Shown: positions 45,980 to 55,052 of the stretch, piece by piece
How the letters are laid out: each line of letters opens with the position of its first letter
How positions within the stretch are numbered: the first letter of the stretch is position 1
From: an uncultured Flavobacteriaceae bacterium
GTDB lineage: Bacteria > Bacteroidota > Bacteroidia > Flavobacteriales > Flavobacteriaceae
Direction of reading: 5' to 3'
NCBI GenBank assembly: GCA_947488435.1
Contig: CANKZG010000003.1
Span: 147,882-211,881 of the forward strand
Length of the DNA: 64,000 nucleotides
Notes under the pieces: model-generated
What the model was told of the DNA's origin: nothing
Databases searched by the model: none
Seen by the model: only the letters and a program-made list of their open reading frames with translations
Translations under genes and position numbers: made by a program

Positions 45980-48448
45980 TTGAAGCGTATCACCTTTTTT
46001 TTATGCTTAATTTTAAGCAGTGCCCCACTATGGATAATGGCTCAAACAGCTACTGTTCGAGGTGTTGTTCGTGACGAAAACAAAACACTTTTGGGCAATG
46101 TTAATATTTCCACTACTGCAAAGGGGACTATCTCGAATGCGGATGGCACCTACTTATTAAATGTTCCTGCGGGTATAACCTTAACGCTTACATTCTCTTA
46201 CTTAGGTTATAAAAAAGTAGTATTAAATGAATTAGTCCTTAAATCTAATGAGGTTTTTGAATTCAATCCAGTGCTAAAACCTACTGCGATACAAGTGGAT
46301 GAAGTAATTATTAGTTCTGAAGAAGCGTTAAATCCATCAGGTACTGCTACTATTTCTTCGGAATTAGCGCAAAAAATACCTGGGGCAAATGCGGGGGTAG
46401 AAAATATTTTGAAACTCCTTCCCGGAGTTGCCTCCAACAATGAACTCAGCACGCAATATGCTGTGAGAGGTGGAAATTACGATGAAAATTTAGTTTATGT
46501 TAATGAAATTGAGGTTTATCGCCCTTTTCTGATACGATCGGGACAACAAGAAGGATTAAGTTTTATAAATAGTGATCTGGTTCAAAACTTACAGTTTTCT
46601 GCTGGGGGTTTTCAGGCTAAATACGGAGACAAACTTTCCTCAGTGCTGGATATAACGTATCGTAAACCTCAAACTCTTGATATTAAAGCTACTGCTAGTT
46701 TTCTAGGAGCAAGTACCGCCGTGGCAACCATTTCGCAAAATAAAAAATTTACTTCCGTCTCGGGCTTGCGATTTCGAGATAATAGCTTATTGGTAAATAG
46801 TCAACAAACAAAAACAAATTTTAATCCCACATTTATCGATGCACAAACTTATCTTTCCTATAAATTTTCAGAGAAATTTCAACTGAATTTCTTAGGCGGT
46901 GTATCACGTAACGCATATAAAAACGAACCTTTAACCCGACAAACAAACTTTGGTACTTTGAATGACCCTCGGGCGCTTTTTGTTTTTTATGAAGGACAAG
47001 AAAACAATACATATACTACAGAATTAGGTGCACTAAAAGCTGATTTTTTTCCGAATGAAAAATTGAACTTTAAAATCATAGGTTCAGTTTATCATACTGC
47101 AGAAGTTGAATCTTCAGATGTAATTGCGCAATATGAATTAGGTGCGGCAAATTCTACAGTTGAAAACAATGACCCAGGCAATATAACTGTATCTCAGGGC
47201 GTAGCTTCGCAATTCAATAGAGCCAGAAACACCCTAGATGCTTTAATTGTTAATATTGAGCATAAGGGAACGTATAAGCTGCAAAAAACTCGCCTGGAAT
47301 GGGGTGCTAAATATACTCATGAAGACATTCGAGATCAAATTCGAGAATCGGAGTTTATTGATTCTGCTGGTTTTTCAATTCGACCTCCGCTACCTGAATT
47401 CATAAATAATCAGCCCCAGGAACCTTTTGAAACTCCTTTAGTACCTTTTGAAAGTATTTCCGCACTTAACTTTGTAAAGACAGAACGATTTTCTGGTTAC
47501 CTACAATACAATGGCTTTGAAATTACTAAACACTTCGATCTACAGTATACCATTGGGCTTAGAGCACAATATTGGACTATTCGAAGTAAAAATAGTGGTT
47601 CCAATTCCCAAACCATTTTTAGTCCCCGAATGCAGTTATCGGTACTCCCATATTGGAAGCAAAAAGTTCTTTTTAGGGTTTCAGGTGGGTTATATCAACA
47701 ACCACCTTTCTATAGAGAACTAAGGGATCAAAATGGAGTTGTGCAAGTAGGTGTTAAAGCACAACGCGCTGCCCATTTGGTTTTTGGTAATGAATATCAG
47801 CTTTTTCTTTGGGGAAGACCTTTTAAATTAGTCAGCGAAACTTATTATAAGGATTTAGATCGCGTTAATCCGTATACCTTAGAAGATGTTCGTATCCGCT
47901 ATTTGGCAAATAACGAAGCTAAGGCTTTTGCTTATGGAACTGAATTTCGGTTGAATGGTGCTTTTGTTCCAGGTACAGAATCGTGGGTTAGCGTAGGATA
48001 TTTATCCACCAAAGAAAATATAAACAATAGAGGGTTTATCTCAAGGCCTACCGATCAACGCTTTAAACTAGGTATCTTATTTCAAGATTACGTTCCTACA
48101 ATTCCAAACTTAAAAATGTATTTAAACCTTGTTTATAATACTGGGGTACCGGGAGGATCCCCTAGTTATGCCGATCCTTATCAATTTCAAAATAGATTAA
48201 GGGCATATAAAAGGGCAGATTTAGGAATTTCTCATATTTTTGTAGATGAAAATCAAAAATATCCTAAAAATCATTGGTTGCATTATTTCAAGGAACTGAG
48301 CGTTGGAGCAGAAATTTTCAATCTCTTCAACAATCAAAATAGTATAACTAACACTTGGGTATTTGATGTGGATAGCAGACAGCAATTTGCAATTCCAAAT
48401 TTTATGACTACCCGTGTTTTAAATCTTAGGGTTAATGTGCGATTTTAA
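45980..48448 (+). CDS. TonB-dependent receptor with carboxypeptidase-like regulatory domain
   Basis: Outer-membrane channel protein, 822 aa. The signal peptide (MKRITFFLCLILSSAPLWIMAQ) starts at a TTG at 45980; the next in-frame ATG lies at the end of that signal, so TTG is almost certainly the true start. Residues about 24-105 form the CarboxypepD_reg-like domain (TVRGVVRDENKTLLGNVNI). The plug (about 115-220, ENILKLLPGVASNN, AVRGGNYDENLVYVNEIEV) and a beta barrel follow, ending in NLRVNVRF. No SusD partner is adjacent, so glycan uptake is not implied. The substrate is unknown. Confidence 0.92.
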   Translation: MKRITFFLCLILSSAPLWIMAQTATVRGVVRDENKTLLGNVNISTTAKGTISNADGTYLLNVPAGITLTLTFSYLGYKKVVLNELVLKSNEVFEFNPVLKPTAIQVDEVIISSEEALNPSGTATISSELAQKIPGANAGVENILKLLPGVASNNELSTQYAVRGGNYDENLVYVNEIEVYRPFLIRSGQQEGLSFINSDLVQNLQFSAGGFQAKYGDKLSSVLDITYRKPQTLDIKATASFLGASTAVATISQNKKFTSVSGLRFRDNSLLVNSQQTKTNFNPTFIDAQTYLSYKFSEKFQLNFLGGVSRNAYKNEPLTRQTNFGTLNDPRALFVFYEGQENNTYTTELGALKADFFPNEKLNFKIIGSVYHTAEVESSDVIAQYELGAANSTVENNDPGNITVSQGVASQFNRARNTLDALIVNIEHKGTYKLQKTRLEWGAKYTHEDIRDQIRESEFIDSAGFSIRPPLPEFINNQPQEPFETPLVPFESISALNFVKTERFSGYLQYNGFEITKHFDLQYTIGLRAQYWTIRSKNSGSNSQTIFSPRMQLSVLPYWKQKVLFRVSGGLYQQPPFYRELRDQNGVVQVGVKAQRAAHLVFGNEYQLFLWGRPFKLVSETYYKDLDRVNPYTLEDVRIRYLANNEAKAFAYGTEFRLNGAFVPGTESWVSVGYLSTKENINNRGFISRPTDQRFKLGILFQDYVPTIPNLKMYLNLVYNTGVPGGSPSYADPYQFQNRLRAYKRADLGISHIFVDENQKYPKNHWLHYFKELSVGAEIFNLFNNQNSITNTWVFDVDSRQQFAIPNFMTTRVLNLRVNVRF

Positions 48449-48454
48449 ATAAAA

Positions 48455-49108
48455 ATGAAAAAATACATTCTTTTACTAAGTTTAATTATAAGTTCAGGTG
48501 TTTATTGTCAAAAAAATATTTATGAAAGTATTCGATTTGACGAATTGAGCGAAACTCATAGAATACTTGCAATTGTGCCCTTTTTAACCAATCTTGATTT
48601 GGATGACACTTCCTCCAAAGAAGAATTGGGCACTTTAGAAAAAGAAGAGGGATATGCTGTACAAAATGCACTGGAAACTTACTTTTCAAGAGGAAAGAAA
48701 AGAAAAAAATTCACTATTGCATTTCAGGATGTAGAAAGGACTAATGCCATTTTAGCAGAGAATAACATTACCTACAAAAACATGGATGTTTATACCATTG
48801 AGGAATTGTCCAAAATTTTAAAAGTTGATGGTATTATTAGCGGTACTTTAGATTTAAATATTTTACTTTCAAAAGGAGTTTCTACAAATTTCAATCTTGT
48901 TGACTTTTTTATGGGAAATTCTACGTTTGGTAGAATAGGAATTAAAATAAGCGACGGCAAAAGCGGGAAATTATTGTGGAAATACGAAAAAGAAATAACA
49001 AAAAAAACGGGTAAAAATACCTTGGCGCTTATTGAAGATATGATGAAAAGAGCAGCACGAAAATTCCCTTATGAAAAAGAGCGACTTAAACGAAAACGAA
49101 GGGATTAA
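48455..49108 (+). CDS. secreted protein of unknown function
   Basis: A 217-aa protein with signal peptide (ending SGVYCQ). The domain opens with ILAIVPFLTNLDLDD, then has a long amphipathic segment, DGIISGTLDLNILL and GKLLWKYEKEI. This general layout (IxPF, then SGT, then LLWxYE) resembles CsgG/TolB-N-like periplasmic domains but no assignment is safe. Follows the TonB-dependent receptor after 6 nt. Its stop shares the palindrome TTAA (49105-49108) with the convergent cysteine desulfurase stop. Confidence 0.75.
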   Translation: MKKYILLLSLIISSGVYCQKNIYESIRFDELSETHRILAIVPFLTNLDLDDTSSKEELGTLEKEEGYAVQNALETYFSRGKKRKKFTIAFQDVERTNAILAENNITYKNMDVYTIEELSKILKVDGIISGTLDLNILLSKGVSTNFNLVDFFMGNSTFGRIGIKISDGKSGKLLWKYEKEITKKTGKNTLALIEDMMKRAARKFPYEKERLKRKRRD

Positions 49109-50256
49109 TCTTCTTCACTAAATACTTTAAGTACCTCAATTACATAGTCTATCTCTTCTTTGGTATTGTATTTAGAAAATGAAAAACGCAGGGATGGTTT
49201 TTTCATCTCAGCTTCAGTTAAAATTTCAGTTAACACGTGTGACCCTAACGAACTTCCAGATTGGCATGCACTACCTTTAGAACATGCTATTCCTTTTATA
49301 TCTAAATGGAATAATAAAAGCATTGCTTTCTCCTCACTAAAAGGGAGTCGTACGTTTACCAAAGTATAGGTACTATTATTGATATCCCCAGAATGACCAT
49401 TAAAAGCGGCATCTGGAATCTGGGTCAACAATCTATCTATAAAATATTGTTTTAAATCTGTGACATAGCGCTTCTCTTCTTCCATACTTGCATAGGCTAA
49501 AACAAAAGACTCTTCTAAACCTACAATATTGTGAAAAGATTCTGTTCCTGCCCTATGCCCACGCTCTTGGGAACCTCCAAAAATAAGAGATTTAAGACCA
49601 CTATTTTTTCTAACATAGGCAAAACCTATACCTTTCGGTCCGTGAAATTTATGTGCCGCAGCTGCCATAAAATCAATCGGTGTTTTTTGAACATCCCAAG
49701 CAAAATGCCCTATGGATTGTACCGTATCTGAATGCAGTAACACGTTATTTTCGGAACATAATTCGGCAATGCTTTGAATATCGATTATATTTCCGATCTC
49801 GTTATTTACATGCATCAAACTCACCAGCTTCTTCGTAGTATCTTGTTTTAGTAACGTTTCCAAATGCGAAATATCCGGATTGCCAAATGCATCCAACGTT
49901 ACATAGTGCAGCGCGATACCATATTCTAGAGCTAACTCTTCAGCTGTATGTAAAACCGCATGATGTTCAGTTCGGGCTGTAATTAATGTCTTTACTTCCA
50001 AATCCCGAACCGCACTTCTCAAAATCATATTATCAGCTTCGGTTCCTCCAGAAGTGAAAATAATTTCCGATGGCTTAGCATTTAGCTGTTTTGCAATGGT
50101 TTTTCGCGCTTTTTCTATTGCCGTCTTAGCGGATCTACCAAAGCTATGTGTTGAAGATGGATTCCCATAAAAATCACGCAAAGCTTCTTGCATTTTTGCA
50201 ATTACCTCTTCTCGTATTTGCGTAGTGGCAGCATTATCTAAATAAACTTTTTGCAT
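49105..50256 (-). CDS. cysteine desulfurase (IscS/NifS type)
   Basis: PLP enzyme that takes sulfur from cysteine for Fe-S cluster assembly or tRNA thiolation. Motifs: YLDNAATTQIREEV, FTSGGTEADNM, MHVNNEIGNI, AAAHKFHGPKGIGF (PLP Lys), RAGTESFHNIVG and GIACSKGSACQSGSS with the persulfide Cys. Length 383 aa. No iscU, iscA or thiI neighbour is present, so the exact sulfur acceptor is open. Confidence 0.94.
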   Translation of the reverse strand: MQKVYLDNAATTQIREEVIAKMQEALRDFYGNPSSTHSFGRSAKTAIEKARKTIAKQLNAKPSEIIFTSGGTEADNMILRSAVRDLEVKTLITARTEHHAVLHTAEELALEYGIALHYVTLDAFGNPDISHLETLLKQDTTKKLVSLMHVNNEIGNIIDIQSIAELCSENNVLLHSDTVQSIGHFAWDVQKTPIDFMAAAAHKFHGPKGIGFAYVRKNSGLKSLIFGGSQERGHRAGTESFHNIVGLEESFVLAYASMEEEKRYVTDLKQYFIDRLLTQIPDAAFNGHSGDINNSTYTLVNVRLPFSEEKAMLLLFHLDIKGIACSKGSACQSGSSLGSHVLTEILTEAEMKKPSLRFSFSKYNTKEEIDYVIEVLKVFSEED

Positions 50257-50283
50257 AGGGATGGTTGGCGTTTATTATAGCAT

Positions 50284-50291
50284 CAAATTTA
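50284..50291 (-). promoter_or_regulatory. candidate -7 box for the cysteine desulfurase gene
   Basis: Minus-strand TAAATTTG (TAnnTTTG) ends 27 nt before the ATG at 50256; it is back to back with the promoter of the divergent lipoprotein gene. Confidence 0.45.
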
Positions 50292-50356
50292 AAGTAAATT
50301 ACGTTAATTTCTCCTAAAATCCGGCTAAACCTCTAGTGTAATCTTCTTATTTCATT

Positions 50357-50364
50357 TAAATTTG
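50357..50364 (+). promoter_or_regulatory. -7 box placed for a leaderless lipoprotein mRNA
   Basis: TAAATTTG (TAnnTTTG) ends 4 nt before the ATG at 50369, so the mRNA should begin at the start codon. Confidence 0.5.
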
Positions 50365-50368
50365 AAAA

Positions 50369-50869
50369 ATGAATCGAATTCTATTTTTTGCCATTTTACT
50401 TCTGCTACACTCCTGCGACGATGGAGACCTTCAAATAGAAACCTTAAATTTTGATGATAGTGCCATACAATTCTGTGGTACCATTGCAGAAAACACCACC
50501 CTTTTATTCAAAATAAATGGATTAGACGCTTTAATTTTAGAATTACCGGATAATACATTTGCAAATGAAGTAGGTGACAATACTTTAACTGTTTCGGCAA
50601 GCGGACAAACGCAGGTAAGTTTTAGAATTTTTTCGGACAACGTTACAGCGAACTACTTTTGTGATGCCATTCCTCCAGCTGTTCCATCTGTTACTCAAGA
50701 AATCATTGCCGAAGATGGTGAAGTTCGTATCAGTTCTACAACAGATGACGACATCACATTTACGCATAGTATCGCGTTAAGCGGTATTTCGTTGGTTGCG
50801 GAAAGTGGAGAGCGAATTACGGATTTAAGAATAAATGAATTTGGAACGGTAACCACTAGTATTAATTAG
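50369..50869 (+). CDS. small lipoprotein of unknown function
   Basis: A 166-aa protein with signal peptide and lipobox (LLHSC, Cys16 followed by DDGD). The mature part is beta-rich and acidic, with two cysteines (QFCGT, YFCDAI) that could form a disulfide. No catalytic motif is seen. The acidic residues just after the lipid Cys fit surface-export lipoproteins of Bacteroidota. Converges on the Smr gene with a 2-nt gap. Confidence 0.75.
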   Translation: MNRILFFAILLLLHSCDDGDLQIETLNFDDSAIQFCGTIAENTTLLFKINGLDALILELPDNTFANEVGDNTLTVSASGQTQVSFRIFSDNVTANYFCDAIPPAVPSVTQEIIAEDGEVRISSTTDDDITFTHSIALSGISLVAESGERITDLRINEFGTVTTSIN

Positions 50870-50871
50870 CG

Positions 50872-51420
50872 TTATTGCGTATGCTGATAAATGTAAACTT
50901 CAGTAGCTCCAAGTCCGTACTTCTGATAATTTGCATCATAAAATTTTATGTTATCATAGCGTTTAAATAAATAATACAATTCTTCTTTTAGCACGCCTTC
51001 ACCAACACCATGTATAAAAACAACCTTTTGTATACGCTTACGAATAGCAAACTCTAGTTGGTATTTTGCAACTTCCATCTGTTTTGTCAAAATTTCATAA
51101 TTCCCTAAATTTTTAGTTGATTTTACAAGCTGGTTAATATGCAAATCTACTTCCATTGCCGGGGCACTTCGCTCCTTTGGTTTTACAGCAACTGTATTTT
51201 TCCTCTTGGGAATCTCCTTTTGCACTTTTATTTCGGCGATTTCAGAATTAGTAACTGCAATGACTTCGGAAGAGGTTTTAACCAATTCTGAGGCATGATA
51301 TATGAGTTGAAACCCCTCTTCGATCGCTATAGTTATTATACTTTCATCAATACCTACCACTTCACCTTTTGTTGTGTCATCAATTACTTCGACCTTATCA
51401 CCAATACTAAAAGTTACCAT
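50872..51420 (-). CDS. Smr/MutS2-C-terminal domain protein
   Basis: N-terminal KOW-like stretch (FSIGDKVEVIDDTTKGEVVGID) followed by a linker (about 60-95) and a Smr domain (about 98-182) with EVDLHINQL and IHGVGEGVLKEEL motifs, normally linked to nucleic-acid nicking or ribosome-quality control. ATG 51420 (182 aa) is chosen over 51489 and 51453, which would run into the upstream 61-aa gene. Cotranscribed with it. Confidence 0.85.
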   Translation of the reverse strand: MVTFSIGDKVEVIDDTTKGEVVGIDESIITIAIEEGFQLIYHASELVKTSSEVIAVTNSEIAEIKVQKEIPKRKNTVAVKPKERSAPAMEVDLHINQLVKSTKNLGNYEILTKQMEVAKYQLEFAIRKRIQKVVFIHGVGEGVLKEELYYLFKRYDNIKFYDANYQKYGLGATEVYIYQHTQ

Positions 51421-51433
51421 TCTTATTTTTACA

Positions 51434-51619
51434 CTATTTTTTTTCGTCTTCATCTTCTGCTTCAGGAATCCATACTCTTGTACTCCCATAAATGCCCCAC
51501 ATCAAAAAAATAATCCCTACTATATAGGCATATTCTTTAACTTCGAATTGTTCTCCAATCAACATTACCACAACTCCTAAAACAAGCATTACAAAATAAA
51601 TAGTCCGTTTTATTTTCAT
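51434..51619 (-). CDS. 61-aa two-helix membrane protein
   Basis: Two hydrophobic helices (about 6-21 and 28-45) and an acidic tail (EAEDEDEKK). Compact spacing with the Smr gene and a strong promoter box 4 nt upstream support expression. Function unknown. Confidence 0.75.
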   Translation of the reverse strand: MKIKRTIYFVMLVLGVVVMLIGEQFEVKEYAYIVGIIFLMWGIYGSTRVWIPEAEDEDEKK

Positions 51620-51623
51620 TCCT

Positions 51624-51631
51624 CAAAAATA
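51624..51631 (-). promoter_or_regulatory. -7 box placed for a leaderless 61-aa gene mRNA
   Basis: Minus-strand TATTTTTG ends 4 nt (AGGA) before the ATG at 51619, giving a leaderless or near-leaderless mRNA. The AGGA is too close to the ATG to act as a ribosome-binding site. Confidence 0.5.
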
Positions 51632-51667
51632 ATGGTAATTTTTGGCAAACGAAGCGAAGCGTATAAA

Positions 51668-51979
51668 ATGAGTTTTTTTCTTTTTACAGATATTAGTGAG
51701 CAATACATGCTTCCCTGTTTAAACAAAAGGATTTTTGGAATAGATTGTCCAGGATGTGGAATTCAAAGATCTGTTGCTTTATTGTTTCAGGGGGATTTTG
51801 TTGGTGCGTTTCATATGTATCCTGCCATATATCCATTATTTATGCTTCTTTTTATTCTTGTTTTAAGTGTCCTATTTAAAAATAAAATTTTAATAAAGCT
51901 TAAAATATTTTTTATGATAGCTAGCGTCGTTACCGTTTTAATTAACTACATCTTAAAAATAACTAACATCATTCATTAA
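51668..51979 (+). CDS. DUF2752 family small membrane protein
   Basis: Residues after the start carry the family motif GIDCPGCGIQRSVALLFQGDF, with two cysteines before the first helix, then two further hydrophobic helices. The 51632 and 51668 ATGs are both in frame; 51668 (103 aa) fits family length better. The role of DUF2752 is not known. First of three small membrane-protein genes in a row on this strand. Confidence 0.8.
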   Translation: MSFFLFTDISEQYMLPCLNKRIFGIDCPGCGIQRSVALLFQGDFVGAFHMYPAIYPLFMLLFILVLSVLFKNKILIKLKIFFMIASVVTVLINYILKITNIIH

Positions 51980-51989
51980 AAGTCAAATT

Positions 51990-52322
51990 ATGGAACAAGA
52001 AAAACTACCTAATGGAACTCTGATCATAGTACTCGGAATCTTCGGGTACTTATGTTGCTGTTTTGCAGGTTTGGGTATCATCCCTTCTGGAATAGCATTT
52101 TTTATGGCACGTAAATCGGAGAAAATTTATGCGGCAAATCCTGAGGGATATGATAATATGAGTCAGATCAAGACCGGTAAAATCGTTGCTATTATTGCTG
52201 TAATTTTAAATATCTTATTTATTATACGTATTATTTATGTTATTGCTACCGTAGGATGGGATGAATTGATTGAAACTATTCAGCAAGCTTATCAAGAAGG
52301 GTTAGAAGCAGGAGCACAATAA
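51990..52322 (+). CDS. CCC-motif membrane protein 1
   Basis: A 110-aa protein with two helices (about 10-35 and 65-85). The first contains YLCCCFAGLG, the cysteine triplet that gives the family its name. The loop has the conserved YAANPEGYDNMSQIKTGKIVA stretch. Function unknown. Lies 10 nt after DUF2752. Confidence 0.8.
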   Translation: MEQEKLPNGTLIIVLGIFGYLCCCFAGLGIIPSGIAFFMARKSEKIYAANPEGYDNMSQIKTGKIVAIIAVILNILFIIRIIYVIATVGWDELIETIQQAYQEGLEAGAQ

Positions 52323-52337
52323 TTTAAACTATAAATC

Positions 52338-52640
52338 ATGGAACACGAACCACTTCCAGGAGCAAGCACAGCACTTACCATGGGTATCATATCTATAGTA
52401 GGAAATTTTGTTTGCTGTGGACCATTTGCAATAATTTTTAGCATTATTGGTTTATCTAAAGCTAAAAGTGCAGAACGTTTGTACAATGAAGATCCAGATC
52501 GATATTCCGGATCTGAAAATATAAGAACGGGGCGAATTCTTTCCTATATTGGGCTAGGTTTATCCTTAATTACAATTATTTTAACCATTGTTTATTTTGG
52601 TTTTATAATTGCCTTTATAGGACTCAATGGAGATTTCTAA
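52338..52640 (+). CDS. CCC-motif membrane protein 2
   Basis: A 100-aa paralogue of the preceding protein: same layout, with NFVCCGPFAI in helix 1 and RIL/IRTGRILSYIG after a YNEDPDRYSGSENI loop. Only two of the three cysteines remain. It is the last gene before a shared terminator. Tandem paralogy suggests the two proteins pair in the membrane. Confidence 0.8.
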   Translation: MEHEPLPGASTALTMGIISIVGNFVCCGPFAIIFSIIGLSKAKSAERLYNEDPDRYSGSENIRTGRILSYIGLGLSLITIILTIVYFGFIIAFIGLNGDF

Positions 52641-52662
52641 CTTTTAAAATTTTTATTAAAAT

Positions 52663-52697
52663 AAAAAAACCCCGAGATAATTCTCTGGGGTTTTTTA
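52663..52697. terminator. bidirectional terminator between CCC protein 2 and rocD
   Basis: AAAAAACCCCGAGA-TAAT-TCTCTGGGGTTTTTT forms an 8-bp GC-rich stem with one bulged T, with A- and T-runs at the two sides. Confidence 0.85.
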
Positions 52698-53939
52698 CTA
52701 TTCAAAAGCTACTAAAGTCTTCGTTATGATTGCAACACAATCTAATAATTGTTCTTTATTCATAACTAAAGGTGGTGCAAAACGTATAATATTGCCGTGC
52801 GTAGGTTTTGCCAATAACCCATTTTCCTTTAATGCCATACATATGTCCCAAGCGGTGCTACTATCTTCTGTATCATTGATTACTATAGCATTAAGCAAGC
52901 CTTTACCTCTTACTAAAGTAACCAAATCACTTCCTTGAATATAGCGATTAAGCTCGTTTCGAAACAACTCACCTAATTCATCCGCATTTTGCGCTAATCC
53001 TTCTTCTTTTATTACTTCCAGTGCAGCTATTCCAACTGCTGCAGCGATAGGGTTTCCACCAAATGTACTCCCATGATTACCAGGTTGAATTACGCCCATA
53101 ATGGCATCATCAGATAAAACCGCAGAAACAGGATAAGCTCCGCCAGACAGTGCTTTTCCTAAAATCAAGATATCTGCTTTTACCTCCTCATGATCTATTG
53201 CCAATAACTTTCCAGTGCGCGCAATTCCGGTTTGAACTTCGTCAGCGATAAAAAGAACACCATACTGCTCACACAACGCTTTTGCTTTCCTCAGATAACC
53301 TTCTGAAGGAACATAAACTCCCGCTTCACCCTGAATGGGTTCAACCAAAAACCCTGCAACATTTTCTTGATTCTTTAAAGTGTTTTCCAGTGCAGCGAGA
53401 TCATCATAAGCGATCTTAATAAAACCATCGGTATAAGGCCCAAAGTTCTTACGCGCTATTGGGTCGTTCGAAAACGAAATAATAGTTGTAGTTCGTCCAT
53501 GAAAGTTATTTTCACAAACCACAATCTTTGCCTTATTTTCAGGAATTCCTTTTTTCTCATAAGCCCATTTCCTGCATAGCTTAAGTGCTGTTTCAACAGC
53601 TTCGGCACCAGTGTTCATTGGCAGCAACTTGTCAAAACCAAACGTTTCCGTCGCATACTTTTCATACCTCCCTAGCATATCATTATAAAATGCTCTGGAC
53701 GTTAAAGTTAAGGTCTGCGCCTGTGCGGTCATTGCACCAACGATTTTTGGGTGACAATGCCCCTGGTTTACTGCTGAATACGCCGATAAAAAGTCATAAT
53801 ATTTTTTACCTTCTACATCCCACACATATACTCCTTCTCCGCGACTTAAAACAACAGGTAAAGGGTGGTAGTTGTGAGCTCCGTATTTATCTTCCAATGC
53901 TATTGCATCTTCAGAAGTCAATCGTTCTAAAACTGACAT
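52698..53939 (-). CDS. rocD: ornithine-oxo-acid transaminase
   Basis: PLP enzyme moving the delta-amino group of ornithine to 2-oxoglutarate, in arginine catabolism and proline synthesis. Motifs: [61 protein letters not shown] and [15 protein letters not shown] with PLP Lys; [13 protein letters not shown] follows. Length 413 aa. Stands alone; the 158-nt gap upstream holds a weak TTCTCC/GGAGA hairpin and no gene. Confidence 0.94.
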   Translation of the reverse strand: MSVLERLTSEDAIALEDKYGAHNYHPLPVVLSRGEGVYVWDVEGKKYYDFLSAYSAVNQGHCHPKIVGAMTAQAQTLTLTSRAFYNDMLGRYEKYATETFGFDKLLPMNTGAEAVETALKLCRKWAYEKKGIPENKAKIVVCENNFHGRTTTIISFSNDPIARKNFGPYTDGFIKIAYDDLAALENTLKNQENVAGFLVEPIQGEAGVYVPSEGYLRKAKALCEQYGVLFIADEVQTGIARTGKLLAIDHEEVKADILILGKALSGGAYPVSAVLSDDAIMGVIQPGNHGSTFGGNPIAAAVGIAALEVIKEEGLAQNADELGELFRNELNRYIQGSDLVTLVRGKGLLNAIVINDTEDSSTAWDICMALKENGLLAKPTHGNIIRFAPPLVMNKEQLLDCVAIITKTLVAFE

Positions 53940-54098
53940 AATCTTGATGATTTAAATAAAACTTCTCCGATTCCTTCTTAAGGAGAGAAATCATCCTTTT
54001 GTAGAACCTGCAAATTACAAATAATAAGCTGGATAGTAAATATTTTTTTGCAACATTGCAGGCTTTACAAAAGACTTTTTTTTAATAGAACATACTCC

Positions 54099-54491
54099 TT
54101 ACTCCTGTTCATTTACCTTTGAAGAAAGCGCTGCTACCTGAAGTTCAACACGCTTTAATTCTCTAAGAACATCGTTTTTATCCATTTGCATCCAGATGTA
54201 AAGTTTTAGCATCGTTAATGCCATCAAGCACATAAAACCACCTGAAGCCCATTTAATAAGATCCTTAGTTAATTCACTATTAAAAAATTGAATTGCACAA
54301 AATAAAAACCCAATAAATACTACCAAATGCATAATAGTCATTACTATGGCCATCCAACCTACTTTCCCTCGATATGCACCCCATATTTTTCCTAGCAATC
54401 CTTGTTCTTCTAATTCATCATAAAATGCAGCTTCTTCCTCTGTTAATGCTTCTTTAATAAGTTCATCTATTTTTTCCATATCTTTTTTCAT
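54099..54491 (-). CDS. DUF6768 family membrane protein downstream of an ECF sigma gene
   Basis: 130 aa with an acidic N-terminal helical region (KIDELIKEALTEEEAAFYDEL), two membrane helices (about 47-70 and 80-102) and a C-terminal amphipathic helix. ATG spacing to the sigma-factor stop is 2 nt, so they are cotranscribed. Such membrane partners next to ECF genes often act as anti-sigma factors; this is an inference from position only, since the usual zinc-binding anti-sigma motif is absent. Confidence 0.8.
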   Translation of the reverse strand: MKKDMEKIDELIKEALTEEEAAFYDELEEQGLLGKIWGAYRGKVGWMAIVMTIMHLVVFIGFLFCAIQFFNSELTKDLIKWASGGFMCLMALTMLKLYIWMQMDKNDVLRELKRVELQVAALSSKVNEQE

Positions 54492-54493
54492 AA

Positions 54494-55042
54494 TTAATCT
54501 GATTTAATTGTCTTTTTTAATTTTTCTCTTGCTCTAAATAATCGTGTTTTAACAGTATTCATCGAAACGCCCGTTATTGTACTAATTTCATGCAATGAAT
54601 AGGATTCTAAATAAAATAATCGCAGCACAATACCTTGATCTTCAGGAAGCTTTGAAATCGACTTAAGGAGTTTAGCAATTTTCCTTTCCTTATCGGTTTT
54701 TACTCCTATTTCCTGAGTCTTTTGATTACACTTATAATAATCCTTTAGTTCCGTAATATTTTTATTTTTTCGTTTTAAAAAATCTACAGCATTTCGTGTC
54801 ACTATAGTTAAAGCCCAACTTCCAAACCGATTACTATCTCTAAGGGTGTGTATTTTTCTAAAAATAGTACTCCAACTTTCCTGAACTACATCCTTCGCTA
54901 CATCCATATCTCTGGTATACCAAAATGCTTGTCTGCATAACTTGGGGTGCCAACGTTTTACCAATAACGAAAACGCCTTATCGTTACCAGATTGGTATGA
55001 TAACACCAGCCATGCATCTACTGTTTTATCTGATTTATTCAT
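54494..55042 (-). CDS. ECF-type RNA polymerase sigma factor
   Basis: 182 aa with region 2 (FSLLVKRWHPKLCRQAFWYT, DVVQESWSTIFRKIHTL) and region 4 (PEDQGIVLRLFYLESYSLHEISTITGVSMNTVKTRLFRAREKL), and no region 1 or 3, as in ECF sigma factors. Directs RNA polymerase to a small regulon, probably in response to an envelope signal through the linked membrane protein. An ECF-like promoter lies directly upstream. Confidence 0.93.
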   Translation of the reverse strand: MNKSDKTVDAWLVLSYQSGNDKAFSLLVKRWHPKLCRQAFWYTRDMDVAKDVVQESWSTIFRKIHTLRDSNRFGSWALTIVTRNAVDFLKRKNKNITELKDYYKCNQKTQEIGVKTDKERKIAKLLKSISKLPEDQGIVLRLFYLESYSLHEISTITGVSMNTVKTRLFRAREKLKKTIKSD

Positions 55043-55052
55043 TATATACCTT

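Noticed and set aside
53585..53941. 118-aa frame opposite rocD
   Set aside because: Antisense of the conserved RocD N-terminal half; no promoter or homology.
53962..53992. TTCTCC/GGAGA hairpin upstream of rocD
   Set aside because: Five-pair stem with long loop; not distinguishable from chance.
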